DNA of 22,147 nt from JAZKFT01 sp043760535 (lineage in GTDB: Bacteria; Bacteroidota; Bacteroidia; Chitinophagales; Chitinophagaceae), in assembly GCA_043760535.1 (NCBI GenBank), contig JAYUOV010000351.1:1-22147 (forward strand). The letters run 5' to 3'. Below, one piece after another: positions 15,141-22,088 of the stretch (its first letter is position 1; every line of letters starts with the position of its first letter). The notes under the pieces were generated by a model. It was not told the DNA's origin. It saw only the letters and a list, made by a program, of their open reading frames with translations, and made no database searches. Position numbers and translations under genes: made by a program.

Positions 15141-15703
15141 TACTTGCCCAAAAATATTTTTTGCAGGCATAACCACAATTTTGTTTTTAGCAATTTAATA
15201 TCGTTTTCGTTTCCTGTTCTAAATATGGATAGTTCGGGGGCATTCATAAAAACCGCACCACTCCATTGCTGCACTTCAAAATGGGGGCGGCGAAAAGGCA
15301 AACCCACCGTTCCAGGATCCACATCGAACATCAGCATTACTTTAGGCGGCATCAGTTGCCACAATTGATTTGCCTTTGGGTTTGATACCACGTTAATAAT
15401 AGCTACATCGCTGAGCAATAATTTGCAGGCTGATAGCATTTTGGTCAAAAACTCTAAATCCTCATCTCCAATATGTGCATTAAAATGCTCTGTCACCAAA
15501 ATGGCTATCTTTTTTTCAAATCCTCCCAAGTATTTAAAAGGCATTATCGAATAATCGGCAACTGAAACAGGGCTGGCACTAGTTTCAGTATTTGCATTAT
15601 CATTTGTAGTATTTGGTTTAAAATCCTGCAACACAACTAAAGATTGTTTATACAATTCAGCAATAACCGTGGAAGGCAATTGAACGTTTTCGAAATACAT
15701 CAT
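15140..15703 (-). CDS. Conserved-looking protein of unknown function
   Basis: A 187-residue soluble protein without signal peptide or membrane helix, so probably cytoplasmic. After an N-terminal helix ('VIAELYKQSLVVLQDF') comes a low-complexity Asn/Thr/Ser linker (about 30-50). Then a compact alpha/beta region: 'KKIAILVTE', 'DLEFLTKMLSACKLLLSDVAIINVV', 'VMLMFDVDP', 'HFEVQQWSGAVFMNAPELSI' and a C-terminal helix 'LLKTKLWLCLQKIFLG'. I do not recognise it firmly. The order of these elements resembles the psi subunit (HolD) of bacterial DNA polymerase III, but this is only an impression of pattern. It is divergent from ilvE with 65 bases between the starts; its stop codon overlaps a palindromic repeat. 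The start has two adjacent ATGs. Confidence 0.75.
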   Translation of the reverse strand: MMYFENVQLPSTVIAELYKQSLVVLQDFKPNTTNDNANTETSASPVSVADYSIMPFKYLGGFEKKIAILVTEHFNAHIGDEDLEFLTKMLSACKLLLSDVAIINVVSNPKANQLWQLMPPKVMLMFDVDPGTVGLPFRRPHFEVQQWSGAVFMNAPELSIFRTGNENDIKLLKTKLWLCLQKIFLGK

Positions 15704-15768
15704 TCCTGTGTTTGTTTATAAAGTTGAACGGAGCTTTTTTCGTTTCTTTGCTCAAAAATATTCTAATT

Positions 15769-16833
15769 ATGGTTGCCACATCAGAGATTCCTGTTACAAA
15801 AGCAGAAAGAAGCAAACTCAACGATCTAAATCTTGAAAATTTGCCTTTCGGAAAATACTTTACCGACCACATGCTGGAAGCAAACTATGAAGATGGTGAA
15901 TGGAAAAATGTAGAAATAAAGCCATATCAGCCATTGGTACTAGAGCCAAGCAATGCCGCATTGCATTACGGCCAATCTATTTTTGAAGGTGTAAAAGCAT
16001 ACAAAAATGCTGCAGGCGATGCAGGTATTTTTCGTCCGTACGATAATTTCCGCCGCTTTAACCAATCGGCTGAAAGAATGATGATGCCTGCCGTACCTGA
16101 AGAAATTTTTATGGAAGGCATGAAGCTATTGGTGGCACTGGATAACAACTGGATACCAAATAAAGCAGAACATTCTCTTTACATACGCCCATTTATGTTT
16201 GCTACGGATGAAGTGATAGGCGTACGACCATCAGACAGTTTTAAATTTATGATTTTACTAAGCCCAACCGGGCCGTATTATACCGCCCCTATGCGTATTT
16301 ATGTAGAGGAGCAATTTGTAAGGGCTGTACCCGGTGGCGTAGGTTTTGCAAAATGTGCAGGCAACTATGGCTCTAGCATGTACCCCACGGCACAGGTAAA
16401 AAAACTAGGTTACGATCAGGTGCTTTGGATGGATGCCTTGGAGCATAAATACGTGCAGGAAATAGGTACGATGAATGTGTTTTTTATTATTGGTAATAAA
16501 GCCATAACCCCGGACCTGAGCAGTGGTACTATCCTGGCAGGTGTAACCCGTAACAGTGTAATAGAACTTTTAAAAGCTATGGGCCTGGCTGTAGAAGAAA
16601 GAGATATTAGCATAGACGAAATAACCGAAGCCTACAAAAACGGCTACCTAAAAGAAGTATTTGGCACCGGCACTGCAGCCACCATTTCTATGATAAAAGA
16701 ACTGCGCTACAAAGACTTTATTATGGAATTTGATACTAATACCTGGCAGGCATGCCCCGAAGTAAAACGCAGGATGGATGCCATTAAATACGGCACCGAA
16801 GCAGATTCTTTTGGCTGGATGGTAGGCGTGTAA
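15769..16833 (+). CDS. ilvE: Branched-chain amino acid aminotransferase
   Basis: A 354-residue cytoplasmic PLP enzyme that interconverts Leu, Ile and Val with their 2-oxo acids using glutamate/2-oxoglutarate, the last step of branched-chain amino acid synthesis. It is the longer, eukaryote-like class: 'LHYGQSIFEGVKAYKN', 'SLYIRPFMFATDEVIGVRPS', the PLP lysine K195 in 'GGVGFAKCAGNYG', 'QVLWMDALEHKYVQEIGTMN' and 'EVFGTGTAATIS', which gives the phosphate-binding loop. I start it at the ATG 15769 (MVATSE) because the frame upstream has only a TTG at 15712 and would add a segment unlike the family. It stands alone, divergent from the unknown gene at 15140 and followed by a hairpin. No leader peptide or T-box is visible. 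Confidence 0.95.
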   Translation: MVATSEIPVTKAERSKLNDLNLENLPFGKYFTDHMLEANYEDGEWKNVEIKPYQPLVLEPSNAALHYGQSIFEGVKAYKNAAGDAGIFRPYDNFRRFNQSAERMMMPAVPEEIFMEGMKLLVALDNNWIPNKAEHSLYIRPFMFATDEVIGVRPSDSFKFMILLSPTGPYYTAPMRIYVEEQFVRAVPGGVGFAKCAGNYGSSMYPTAQVKKLGYDQVLWMDALEHKYVQEIGTMNVFFIIGNKAITPDLSSGTILAGVTRNSVIELLKAMGLAVEERDISIDEITEAYKNGYLKEVFGTGTAATISMIKELRYKDFIMEFDTNTWQACPEVKRRMDAIKYGTEADSFGWMVGV

Positions 16834-16869
16834 AGATTTTTAATTTCTGATGTATGATGTATGATTTAA

Positions 16870-16901
16870 GCTTGTGGTCGATGTGCTCACCGACCACAAG
16901 C
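16870..16901 (+). terminator. Hairpin after ilvE, probable terminator
   Basis: A perfect 11-bp stem (GCTTGTGGTCG at 16870-16880 with 16891-16901) and 10-base loop, 36 bases after the ilvE stop. It is followed by C-TTTT only, so termination may be incomplete or the hairpin may protect the 3' end. Confidence 0.65.
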
Positions 16902-17053
16902 CTTTTCCATAAAATTTGGGTACGATACCCGCCGAAAACCAGCTGGTTTAGTCTCTTCATTACATTACCTCAAGCGGTGCTACATTTTTAGCTAAAATTA
17001 TTTTTTTTATAAACATCGCTTCTACAAAACATTTTTTGCTACAATACCACATT

Positions 17054-17105
17054 TTTCAAATTTGAAACTGATTTACCCGCGTTTGTTGGCTAAAGCGCCA
17101 ACAAA
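17054..17105 (+). promoter_or_regulatory. Perfect palindrome and hairpin upstream of the small membrane protein
   Basis: TTTCAAATTTGAAA (17054-17067) is a perfect 14-bp palindrome, operator-like. Fifteen bases further, TTTGTTGGC (17082-17090) and GCCAACAAA (17097-17105) form a perfect 9-bp stem with a 6-base loop, ending 24 bases before the ATG at 17130. The hairpin could lie in the 5' leader and affect translation; neither role is proven. Confidence 0.45.
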
Positions 17106-17129
17106 AGTAAAACCGCTTTAAAACCATAC

Positions 17130-17558
17130 ATGTTATATAAATTCTTCACAGTAGCTGGTTTAGCCACTTTCGAAATATATGCAGCTATACCTGCTGGTTT
17201 TGCTTTTAAAATGCCACCACTCTATATTTTTTTAGCAAGTGTGGCAGGTGGAGTTGCTGGTGTATATGTGGCCACATATCTGGGCGACTATTTGCGAAAT
17301 ATTTTTTACAAGAAAAAAAACAGTACCAAACCAGAAAAGCCTAAAACCGGTATTGTATATAGAATTTGGGATCGGTTTGGGGTAATTGGATTGGGCTTAT
17401 TGGGTACTATTATTGTGGGTGCACCTATTAGCATTGGTGTAGGTGTAGGTTTTAATGTGCCGCTTAAAAAAATGCTGGCCTGGTGCTTACTTGGTGTAGT
17501 AATACGCTGTGCATTATACACCACTATTGCTCATTATGGGTTAAAAATGGTTATGTAG
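17130..17558 (+). CDS. Small multispanning membrane protein, Sm_multidrug_ex-like
   Basis: A 142-residue integral inner-membrane protein. Hydrophobic helices lie at about 5-27, 30-53, 85-108 and 113-135, with a basic cytoplasmic loop 'YKKKNSTKPEKPKTG' in the middle. The segment 'FGVIGLGLLGTIIVGAPISI' followed by 'GVGVGFN' resembles the Gly/Pro-rich signature of the 'small multidrug export' family, whose transport activity is poorly established. Length (about 140-160) fits. It sits between ilvE and rpsL and has its own upstream palindromes; the next promoter (17612-17643) belongs to rpsL. Membrane topology is confident, family moderately so, substrate unknown. Confidence 0.75.
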   Translation: MLYKFFTVAGLATFEIYAAIPAGFAFKMPPLYIFLASVAGGVAGVYVATYLGDYLRNIFYKKKNSTKPEKPKTGIVYRIWDRFGVIGLGLLGTIIVGAPISIGVGVGFNVPLKKMLAWCLLGVVIRCALYTTIAHYGLKMVM

Positions 17559-17611
17559 TATTTAGGATTTACAGTTTATCCACATCTCTTTTAAAATTTG
17601 TTAGTTATTTT

Positions 17612-17643
17612 TTTGGAAATTGCCTGCGAGGCTGTTACTTTTG
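17612..17643 (+). promoter_or_regulatory. Bacteroidota-type promoter of rpsL-rpsG
   Basis: TTTG at 17612-17615 and TACTTTTG at 17636-17643 match the -33 (TTTG) and -7 (TAnnTTTG) boxes of Bacteroidota primary sigma factors exactly, with a 20-base spacer. Transcription would start near 17650, leaving a leader of about 18 bases before the rpsL ATG. Confidence 0.85.
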
Positions 17644-17667
17644 CCCTCCATTTTAAAAATAGATTTA

Positions 17668-18075
17668 ATGCCTACTATACAGCAACTGGTAAGAAAGGGT
17701 AGAGAAATAATTAAGGCTAAGAGTAAAAGCCGTGCTTTGGATTCTTGTCCGCAACGCCGTGGTGTATGTACACGTGTATACACTACAACTCCAAAAAAGC
17801 CAAACTCTGCACTTCGTAAGGTAGCAAAAGTTCGTTTAACCAACAAGATTGAGGTTATTGCATATATACCTGGAGAAGGTCACAACTTACAGGAGCACAG
17901 CATCGTTTTGATACGAGGTGGTCGTGTAAAAGATTTACCAGGCGTACGATACCACATTGTACGTGGTAGCTTAGATACTGCTGGTGTAAAAGATAGGAAA
18001 CAAAGCCGCTCTAAATACGGAACCAAAAGAGCTAAACCAGGTGCAGCACCAGCAGCAGCAGGTAAGAAAAAATAA
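17668..18075 (+). CDS. rpsL: 30S ribosomal protein S12
   Basis: A 135-residue S12, part of the ribosomal decoding centre. The sequence matches the family throughout: 'MPTIQQLVRKGREIIKAKSK', 'CPQRRGVCTRVYTTTPKKPN', 'HSIVLIRGGRVKDLPGVRYH', 'RGSLDTAGVKDRKQSRSKYG'. Lysines at the positions classically mutated in streptomycin resistance ('TPKKPN' and 'RVKDLP') are the wild-type residues. The start is the ATG at 17668; the open frame extends further upstream to a TTG at 17620, but that would overlap the promoter -7 box. The tail is extended by an Ala/Pro/Lys run ('PGAAPAAAGKKK'). rpsG follows after 56 bases. Confidence 0.98.
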   Translation: MPTIQQLVRKGREIIKAKSKSRALDSCPQRRGVCTRVYTTTPKKPNSALRKVAKVRLTNKIEVIAYIPGEGHNLQEHSIVLIRGGRVKDLPGVRYHIVRGSLDTAGVKDRKQSRSKYGTKRAKPGAAPAAAGKKK

Positions 18076-18087
18076 TTAAAATCTTTC

Positions 18088-18110
18088 GTAGAGACGCATT
18101 ACATGCGTAC
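18088..18110. repeat. GTAGAGACGCAT palindrome between rpsL and rpsG
   Basis: GTAGAGACGCAT (18088-18099) is followed, after a 3-base loop, by ATGCGTAC; the perfect core is ACGCAT/ATGCGT (18094-18099 with 18103-18108). Same GTAGAGACGC core as the palindromes at 12830 and 15118. It lies in the 56-base gap of a ribosomal operon. Confidence 0.65.
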
Positions 18111-18131
18111 CCATAATAAATAAACATTTCA

Positions 18132-18599
18132 ATGAGGAAAGCACAAGCCAAAAAATTACCTTTAGCACCAGATCCCAGGTTCAACGATAAACTGGTTACC
18201 CGTTTTGTAAATAACCTTATGTGGCAAGGAAAAAAGAGTGTAGCTCTTACTATTTTCTACGATGCTGTTGATAAAGTTTCTAAAATTACCAGCGAAGATG
18301 GTTATGAAATCTGGAAAAAAGCTTTGAACAATATTACGCCGGGTGTTGAGGTTCGTAGCCGCCGTATTGGTGGTGCTACTTTCCAAATTCCTTCTGAAGT
18401 ACGTGCAGATCGTAAAATTTCTTTGAGCATTAAATGGATGGTACGTTTTAGCCGTGAAAGAAATGGCCGTAGCATGGCAGACAAATTAGCTAACGAAATA
18501 GTAGCTGCAAGCAAAGGTGAAGGTGGAGCTTATAAGAAGAAAGAAGATACACACCGTATGGCAGAAGCTAACAAAGCGTTCAGTCACTTTAAAATCTAA
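18132..18599 (+). CDS. rpsG: 30S ribosomal protein S7
   Basis: A 155-residue S7, which nucleates assembly of the 30S head and contacts the E-site tRNA. Family features: 'MRKAQAKKLPLAPDPRFND', 'FVNNLMWQGKKSVALTIFYD', 'VEVRSRRIGGATFQIPSEVR', 'AIKWMV'-like 'SIKWMVRFSRERNGRSMADK', 'EDTHRMAEANKAFSHFKI'. Length is normal. It is the second gene of the rpsL operon. Instead of fusA, a strong terminator follows 37 bases after the stop codon, so this transcript carries only S12 and S7. Confidence 0.98.
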   Translation: MRKAQAKKLPLAPDPRFNDKLVTRFVNNLMWQGKKSVALTIFYDAVDKVSKITSEDGYEIWKKALNNITPGVEVRSRRIGGATFQIPSEVRADRKISLSIKWMVRFSRERNGRSMADKLANEIVAASKGEGGAYKKKEDTHRMAEANKAFSHFKI

Positions 18600-18635
18600 C
18601 CTGATAACAACTTCTTAGTTGTGTATAATAATTAA

Positions 18636-18669
18636 AAAATCCCTCAGCAATTTGTTGAGGGATTTTTTT
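18636..18669 (+). terminator. Rho-independent terminator after rpsG
   Basis: ATCCCTCAGCAA pairs with TTGTTGAGGGAT over 12 bp (one G-T pair), loop TTT or smaller, extended by A/T pairs at the base and followed by eight T (18663-18670). A weaker hairpin (ACAAC/GTTGT, 18607-18622) precedes it. Confidence 0.93.
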
Positions 18670-18802
18670 TTATACTATACTGAAATAATACAAAGGATAA
18701 TTCTTTTATGTCCAAATTGTAATAATCACTCATATAAATTTGAAGTAAAAGCATTTTATAAATGATAAAATTCTCCCCGCTTTAATGATTATATTCTCGC
18801 CT

Positions 18803-19160
18803 TTACCCCTTTATAAGTGAAGCAATTACCTTGTGTAAACCAGAGATCTGTTCATCTTTAACTTTAAGTTGTTCTGTTAGCTGTTTTATAAGGTTTGCAT
18901 CAACCAATATATGATTATTTTGGGTTTGACCGCTATATGGGCTATTGCAAAAATGCATAATTATTGGTGTTGGGCTTTTAATATCCTCAACGCCTACACC
19001 TAATATATTGCAATTTTTTTCAATAAATTTTCTTCAATTTTTACTTTTTTATTCGTTTCAATTTTTGAATAGTTTGCCTGTTTCATACCTAAAGCATTAG
19101 CCATAAAATCTTGAGAGTAACCACGGCCTATTCTTATTGTTGCAATTTTTCTCCGTACAT
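18803..19160 (-). pseudogene. Frameshifted XRE-family HTH regulator gene
   Basis: On the minus strand, ATG at 19160 opens 'MYGEKLQQ' and then hits TAA. One base of shift later the frame continues 'IRIGRGYSQDFMANALGMKQ' and 'ANYSKIETNKKVKIEE', a clear Cro/C1 helix-turn-helix. A second one-base shift near 19020-19035 restores 'NCNILGVGVEDIKS', and a C-terminal helical segment 'LIKQLTEQLKVKDEQISGLH' leads to the stop at 18803-18805. Adding a single A at each of two A-rich spots gives one 119-residue protein of normal type for small Bacteroidota XRE regulators with a coiled-coil tail. Either the gene is dead, or both shifts are homopolymer-type sequencing errors. Two divergent short unknown genes start on the other side of its upstream region. 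Confidence 0.75.
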
Positions 19161-19180
19161 AATAGCTCGTTACATTTAGT

Positions 19181-19222
19181 GTAAATTATTCTATTTTTTG
19201 AATAATTTACTACAAAGTAAAT
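19181..19222. promoter_or_regulatory. Operator-like inverted repeats upstream of the XRE pseudogene
   Basis: GTAAATTATTC (19181-19191) and GAATAATTTAC (19200-19210) form a perfect 11-bp inverted repeat with an 8-base centre. The right arm also pairs with a third copy of the half-site: ATTTAC (19205-19210) and GTAAAT (19217-19222). Three GTAAAT half-sites just upstream of an HTH gene suggest its autoregulatory operator, facing also the plus-strand genes. Confidence 0.6.
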
Positions 19223-19356
19223 TTTGTATTAACAAAAAATGCTCGCACCTTCATACTGATAGAAAATAAACTGGCCAGTTAATATTCTGTTATGGGATTA
19301 AATCTCCTTATAAACCCATGCAACTTGCGAAAAGTAAGAGGACGAAAAAATAATAA

Positions 19357-19764
19357 TTTATAAAGCTATTAGCAAGAGTTTTAATTGGTTTAGTTGTAAT
19401 TGTAAATTTAAGTTCCTTTATTTCATTGACAGGGAAAGGGAAAAAACCAGGTGATACAGAAATAGTAAAGCATGTTAGGATTGAGCTAAAATCTAAGGAA
19501 GGCTGCACTTTCATTGTAAATAGTGATATAGAATATTCTCTTTTCCCTCCCGAACTTATAGGATTTCATGGAACGATTTCAATTTTAGGTTCAAGAGAAT
19601 GCCCAGTTGGAAATTTCACTTTTTCTGCAAACGGAGATACTGATGACGATGGCAATGTAACGGCATTATATTATTCAGCAACTTCAACTGAAGCTTTAAG
19701 TTTTTTAACTCAACCAGAATCGGATATTCAAATTAGAGCTGCTTTATCCGCTGCAATGCAATAA
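19357..19764 (+). CDS. Small exported protein of unknown function, start codon uncertain
   Basis: I do not recognise this protein. The frame is open from 19357, after two in-frame stops (TAA TAA at 19351-19356), to TAA at 19762-19764. It begins with a hydrophobic stretch 'KLLARVLIGLVVIVNLSSFI' that looks like a signal peptide or membrane anchor. The soluble part ('GKGKKPGDTEIVKHVRIELK', 'GCTFIVNSDIEYSLFPPELI', 'FSANGDTDDDGNVTALYYSA') has two cysteines and a beta-rich appearance. No ATG or GTG lies in frame before the TTG at 19426, which would remove the hydrophobic segment. An upstream ATG at 19318 is in the same frame but separated by the double stop. So the 5' end is either damaged, mis-sequenced, or uses an unusual start. 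A terminator follows. Confidence 0.5.
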   Translation, partial: FIKLLARVLIGLVVIVNLSSFISLTGKGKKPGDTEIVKHVRIELKSKEGCTFIVNSDIEYSLFPPELIGFHGTISILGSRECPVGNFTFSANGDTDDDGNVTALYYSATSTEALSFLTQPESDIQIRAALSAAMQ

Positions 19765-19772
19765 TCTATAAT

Positions 19773-19806
19773 CGTGAAAAGGCTATTTTAAAATAGTCTT
19801 TTCACG
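19773..19806. terminator. Long symmetrical hairpin, probable terminator
   Basis: CGTGAAAAGGCTATTTT (19773-19789) pairs with the following 17 bases with a single G-T pair, centred on TTTTAAAA; 8 bases after the stop of the small exported protein. T-rich on both sides, so it could act in either direction. Confidence 0.75.
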
Positions 19807-19833
19807 AATTTTACAAATCAATTTTATTATCCA

Positions 19834-20406
19834 ATGCAGATTAGATTTTTAATCCTTCTTTTTGTTTTTCCAATATCATATACAGCCTTCACACAGTGCT
19901 ATGAAGCTATTTATAAAGGTACTTCAACTCTTTATGCAATCGGCGGGATGAAAATATACATGACATACAAAATAAGGGCTGACAGTAATCTTGTTTATTA
20001 TGAGGCAAGCTATAATGGAAAATCACTTTTATCAGTTAACGTTTTAACAGATAATGAAGAGGCATTGTACGACATTAAAAAAAATATTTTATACAAATTC
20101 AAAGAAAGCAAAGCCTATTATATTTTACCTAATAAAAGTTTCGAAATTGTAAATCTGAACGGTTATTCAAATAATAAATCAATAAAAAATTCAACCTTGG
20201 TAAAAATAGATAAAAAAATACCCTCATACATTCAACCATTACCCACTTTAGATAAATTGCCATATGGTGTATTTTTATTTTGGAAAGAAAATTTAGAATT
20301 CACTTTAGTTAGTATTAAAAGAACCAAATTTGATTTTAAAAAATTTATCTATAGAGCAGCTCAAATTCCTAAACCTGTTGAAGTGATAAATATGTTTGAT
20401 AACTAG
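19834..20406 (+). CDS. Secreted protein of unknown function
   Basis: A 190-residue protein that I do not recognise. Residues 1-21 are a signal peptide ('IRFLILLFVFPISYTAFTQ') with cleavage likely before Cys22; the residue before it (Gln) does not fit a lipobox, so a soluble exported form is more likely. The mature part opens 'CYEAIYKGTSTLYAIGG' and consists of beta-strand-like stretches rich in Lys, Tyr and Asn ('MKIYMTYKIRADSNLVYYEA', 'ALYDIKKNILYKFKESKAYY'). That reminds me loosely of GLPGLI/DUF-type periplasmic proteins of Bacteroidota, without a firm match. It lies 27 bases after a terminator hairpin, so it has its own promoter, and is convergent with the GH53 gene. It is AT-rich like the adjoining small genes. 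Confidence 0.6.
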   Translation: MQIRFLILLFVFPISYTAFTQCYEAIYKGTSTLYAIGGMKIYMTYKIRADSNLVYYEASYNGKSLLSVNVLTDNEEALYDIKKNILYKFKESKAYYILPNKSFEIVNLNGYSNNKSIKNSTLVKIDKKIPSYIQPLPTLDKLPYGVFLFWKENLEFTLVSIKRTKFDFKKFIYRAAQIPKPVEVINMFDN

Positions 20407-20452
20407 ATTTAATGTTTAAGAAATAATTTTTTTAGATAATACTAATTTAAAA

Positions 20453-22036
20453 TTACTTACCCATAAACTGCTTAGTAATCTCATCATAGTAAGCCAGCAT
20501 TTCGTTCGATTTTCCTTTGTCATCAAAAAACTTTTCCCATGTGCTGAGTGGCTCCCAAATGCAGGTGCCTTTTCCCCTGCCATTGGCTACTTCAAAGGCT
20601 ATTTTATTCACTTCTTTTTTCAGAGCAGAATATTCCACTACAATTACATCCTTGTTGTACCTTGTCACAAGCTTGTTCAGGTTGTCTTCAAGGTCGGCCA
20701 ATGTTCCGTGCCATTTGGGGTAATACGATTCGCCAATTACATCAAAGGGCACACCACGGGATACCATATTATCTATAAAAAAAGCCGACTCGTCATGCTG
20801 TCCACCGAGAGCCACATGCAGCATCATCATGGTTTCAGGTGCTACAGCTTTTACTGCAGCCGTTCCGGCATTTAGCAGTTGGGCAAGGTTGTCCAGATTT
20901 TTCACGTTTCCGTCGGGCCAAATAATGCCATGGTTGATCTCATTGCCCACTTGCACCATATCGGGTAAAGTACCTTGATCTTTCAATTCCTGCATCACCT
21001 TTTTCGTGTAATCATACATCGCTGCTTTTAGTTCTGTAAAACCAAGCCACTTCCATGCGGCGGGTTTGTATTGTTTGCCGGGATCAGCCCAGGTGTCGCT
21101 GTAATGGAAATCGAGGTGTAATTTCATGCCAAGGGTCTTTACCCGTTTGGCCATCTTCTTTGTGTTCTCCAAATCACAAAAACCCTTCTTTGGCGAATAG
21201 CCACTATCATTTGCAGGATCATTAAAAATGCGGAGGCGTACATAATTAAAGCCATGATCTTTCAATATTTCAATAGCATCTTTTTCTGTTCCCTTATCAC
21301 TAAATTTCATCCCCCTTGCTTCCAGTTGTGGCAAAAACGAGATATCGGCACCTAACATTTTGCCGGTTACGCTTGGCTTGGCAGCCTCACCTTTCAATTC
21401 GTAATTTTTGTCTATGTTGATAGCCGTTTCATTGGCATTGGCCACCATAATTACGTCTGTAGAACCGGTTTGCAGATTGGCCGCTTTTGCTTCAAACTTA
21501 AATATGCCCGGCATTTTTCCACTTTGGATAATAACCTGACACTTGCCATTAAACAAACTTCGCTGCCAAGCACCATCTACGCATTTATCAGGTTCGTGGC
21601 TGCTTGGGTCGCCATTGCCTACGCCTATTATTTTGGCATCGCCTTGTAGATAAAATTTTATCATATTATCGGCATCAGGCACTTCCCTACCCTCTTTATC
21701 TACTACACTTATGTTAACTACAGTTGCATCTTGCCCATCGGCCAGCATGGTGGTTTTGTAAGGTGTCATTACCACTTCATAAGGTGCACCGGTGGTTTCT
21801 ACTTTTGTGGTGATGCGTTTGCCCTTTTTGTAAGCTACAGCTTCAAGCGTACCGGGTGCATAATTTACACTCCATTGCAGGTGGCCATTGCGGGGCATTT
21901 CTTTTTTACCCTGGCTTTTACCGTTTAGAAAAAGTTCCACATCATCAGCATTGCTATTTACCCAAACATCTATTGGCTTGCCTCTTTTTTCGCCCCAGGC
22001 GGTTCCGTGGTTCCAATGCGGAGAAATGTGCAGCAC
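20453..22036 (-). CDS. GH2 C-terminal domains fused to GH53 endo-beta-1,4-galactanase, 5'-truncated
   Basis: Residues 1-80 ('VLHISPHWNHGTAW' type start, 'DVELFLNGKSQG', 'GTLEAVAYKKGK') are the DUF4982-like domain that follows the catalytic barrel of GH2 beta-galactosidases. Residues about 86-200 ('MLADGQDATVVNISVVDKEG', 'IIGVGNGDPSSHEPDK') are the next GH2 Ig-like domain. Residues about 226-527 are a full GH53 barrel: 'MLGADISFLPQLEARGMKF', 'HLDFHYSDTWADPGKQ', acid/base E366 in 'VQVGNEINHG', 'VIGESYYPKWHGT' and nucleophile E468 in 'VVVEYSAL'-like 'VIVVEYSAL'. GH53 cleaves beta-1,4-galactan side chains of pectin. The GTG at 22036 is only a nominal start: homology continues upstream ('YYYYQSWWTDKD') to an in-frame TAG at 22085-22087. 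No signal peptide is present. Probably a remnant of a longer enzyme. Confidence 0.8.
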   Translation of the reverse strand: MLHISPHWNHGTAWGEKRGKPIDVWVNSNADDVELFLNGKSQGKKEMPRNGHLQWSVNYAPGTLEAVAYKKGKRITTKVETTGAPYEVVMTPYKTTMLADGQDATVVNISVVDKEGREVPDADNMIKFYLQGDAKIIGVGNGDPSSHEPDKCVDGAWQRSLFNGKCQVIIQSGKMPGIFKFEAKAANLQTGSTDVIMVANANETAINIDKNYELKGEAAKPSVTGKMLGADISFLPQLEARGMKFSDKGTEKDAIEILKDHGFNYVRLRIFNDPANDSGYSPKKGFCDLENTKKMAKRVKTLGMKLHLDFHYSDTWADPGKQYKPAAWKWLGFTELKAAMYDYTKKVMQELKDQGTLPDMVQVGNEINHGIIWPDGNVKNLDNLAQLLNAGTAAVKAVAPETMMMLHVALGGQHDESAFFIDNMVSRGVPFDVIGESYYPKWHGTLADLEDNLNKLVTRYNKDVIVVEYSALKKEVNKIAFEVANGRGKGTCIWEPLSTWEKFFDDKGKSNEMLAYYDEITKQFMGK

Positions 22037-22084
22037 ATCTTTATCAGTCCACCAGCTTTGGTAGTAGTAATAAATATTTTGTAA
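22037..22084 (-). pseudogene. Remnant of the GH2 catalytic-domain end
   Basis: These 16 codons, in frame with the GH2-GH53 gene, read 'LQNIYYYYQSWWTDKD', matching the conserved end of the GH2 barrel ('YYYQSWWTDKPVLHI' in relatives). They follow an in-frame TAG, so the rest of the GH2 catalytic domain is absent or out of frame. Confidence 0.6.
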
Positions 22085-22088
22085 CTAT

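Noticed and set aside
14985..15368. Plus-strand 127-codon frame
   Set aside because: It runs antisense through the better supported unknown gene at 15140-15703 and crosses a palindrome.
15712..15768. Upstream TTG start for ilvE
   Set aside because: It adds 19 residues not seen in the family and overlaps the divergent promoter region; the ATG at 15769 fits.
17620..17667. Upstream TTG start for rpsL
   Set aside because: It would overlap the well-matched promoter -7 box; S12 begins at the MPTIQQ methionine.
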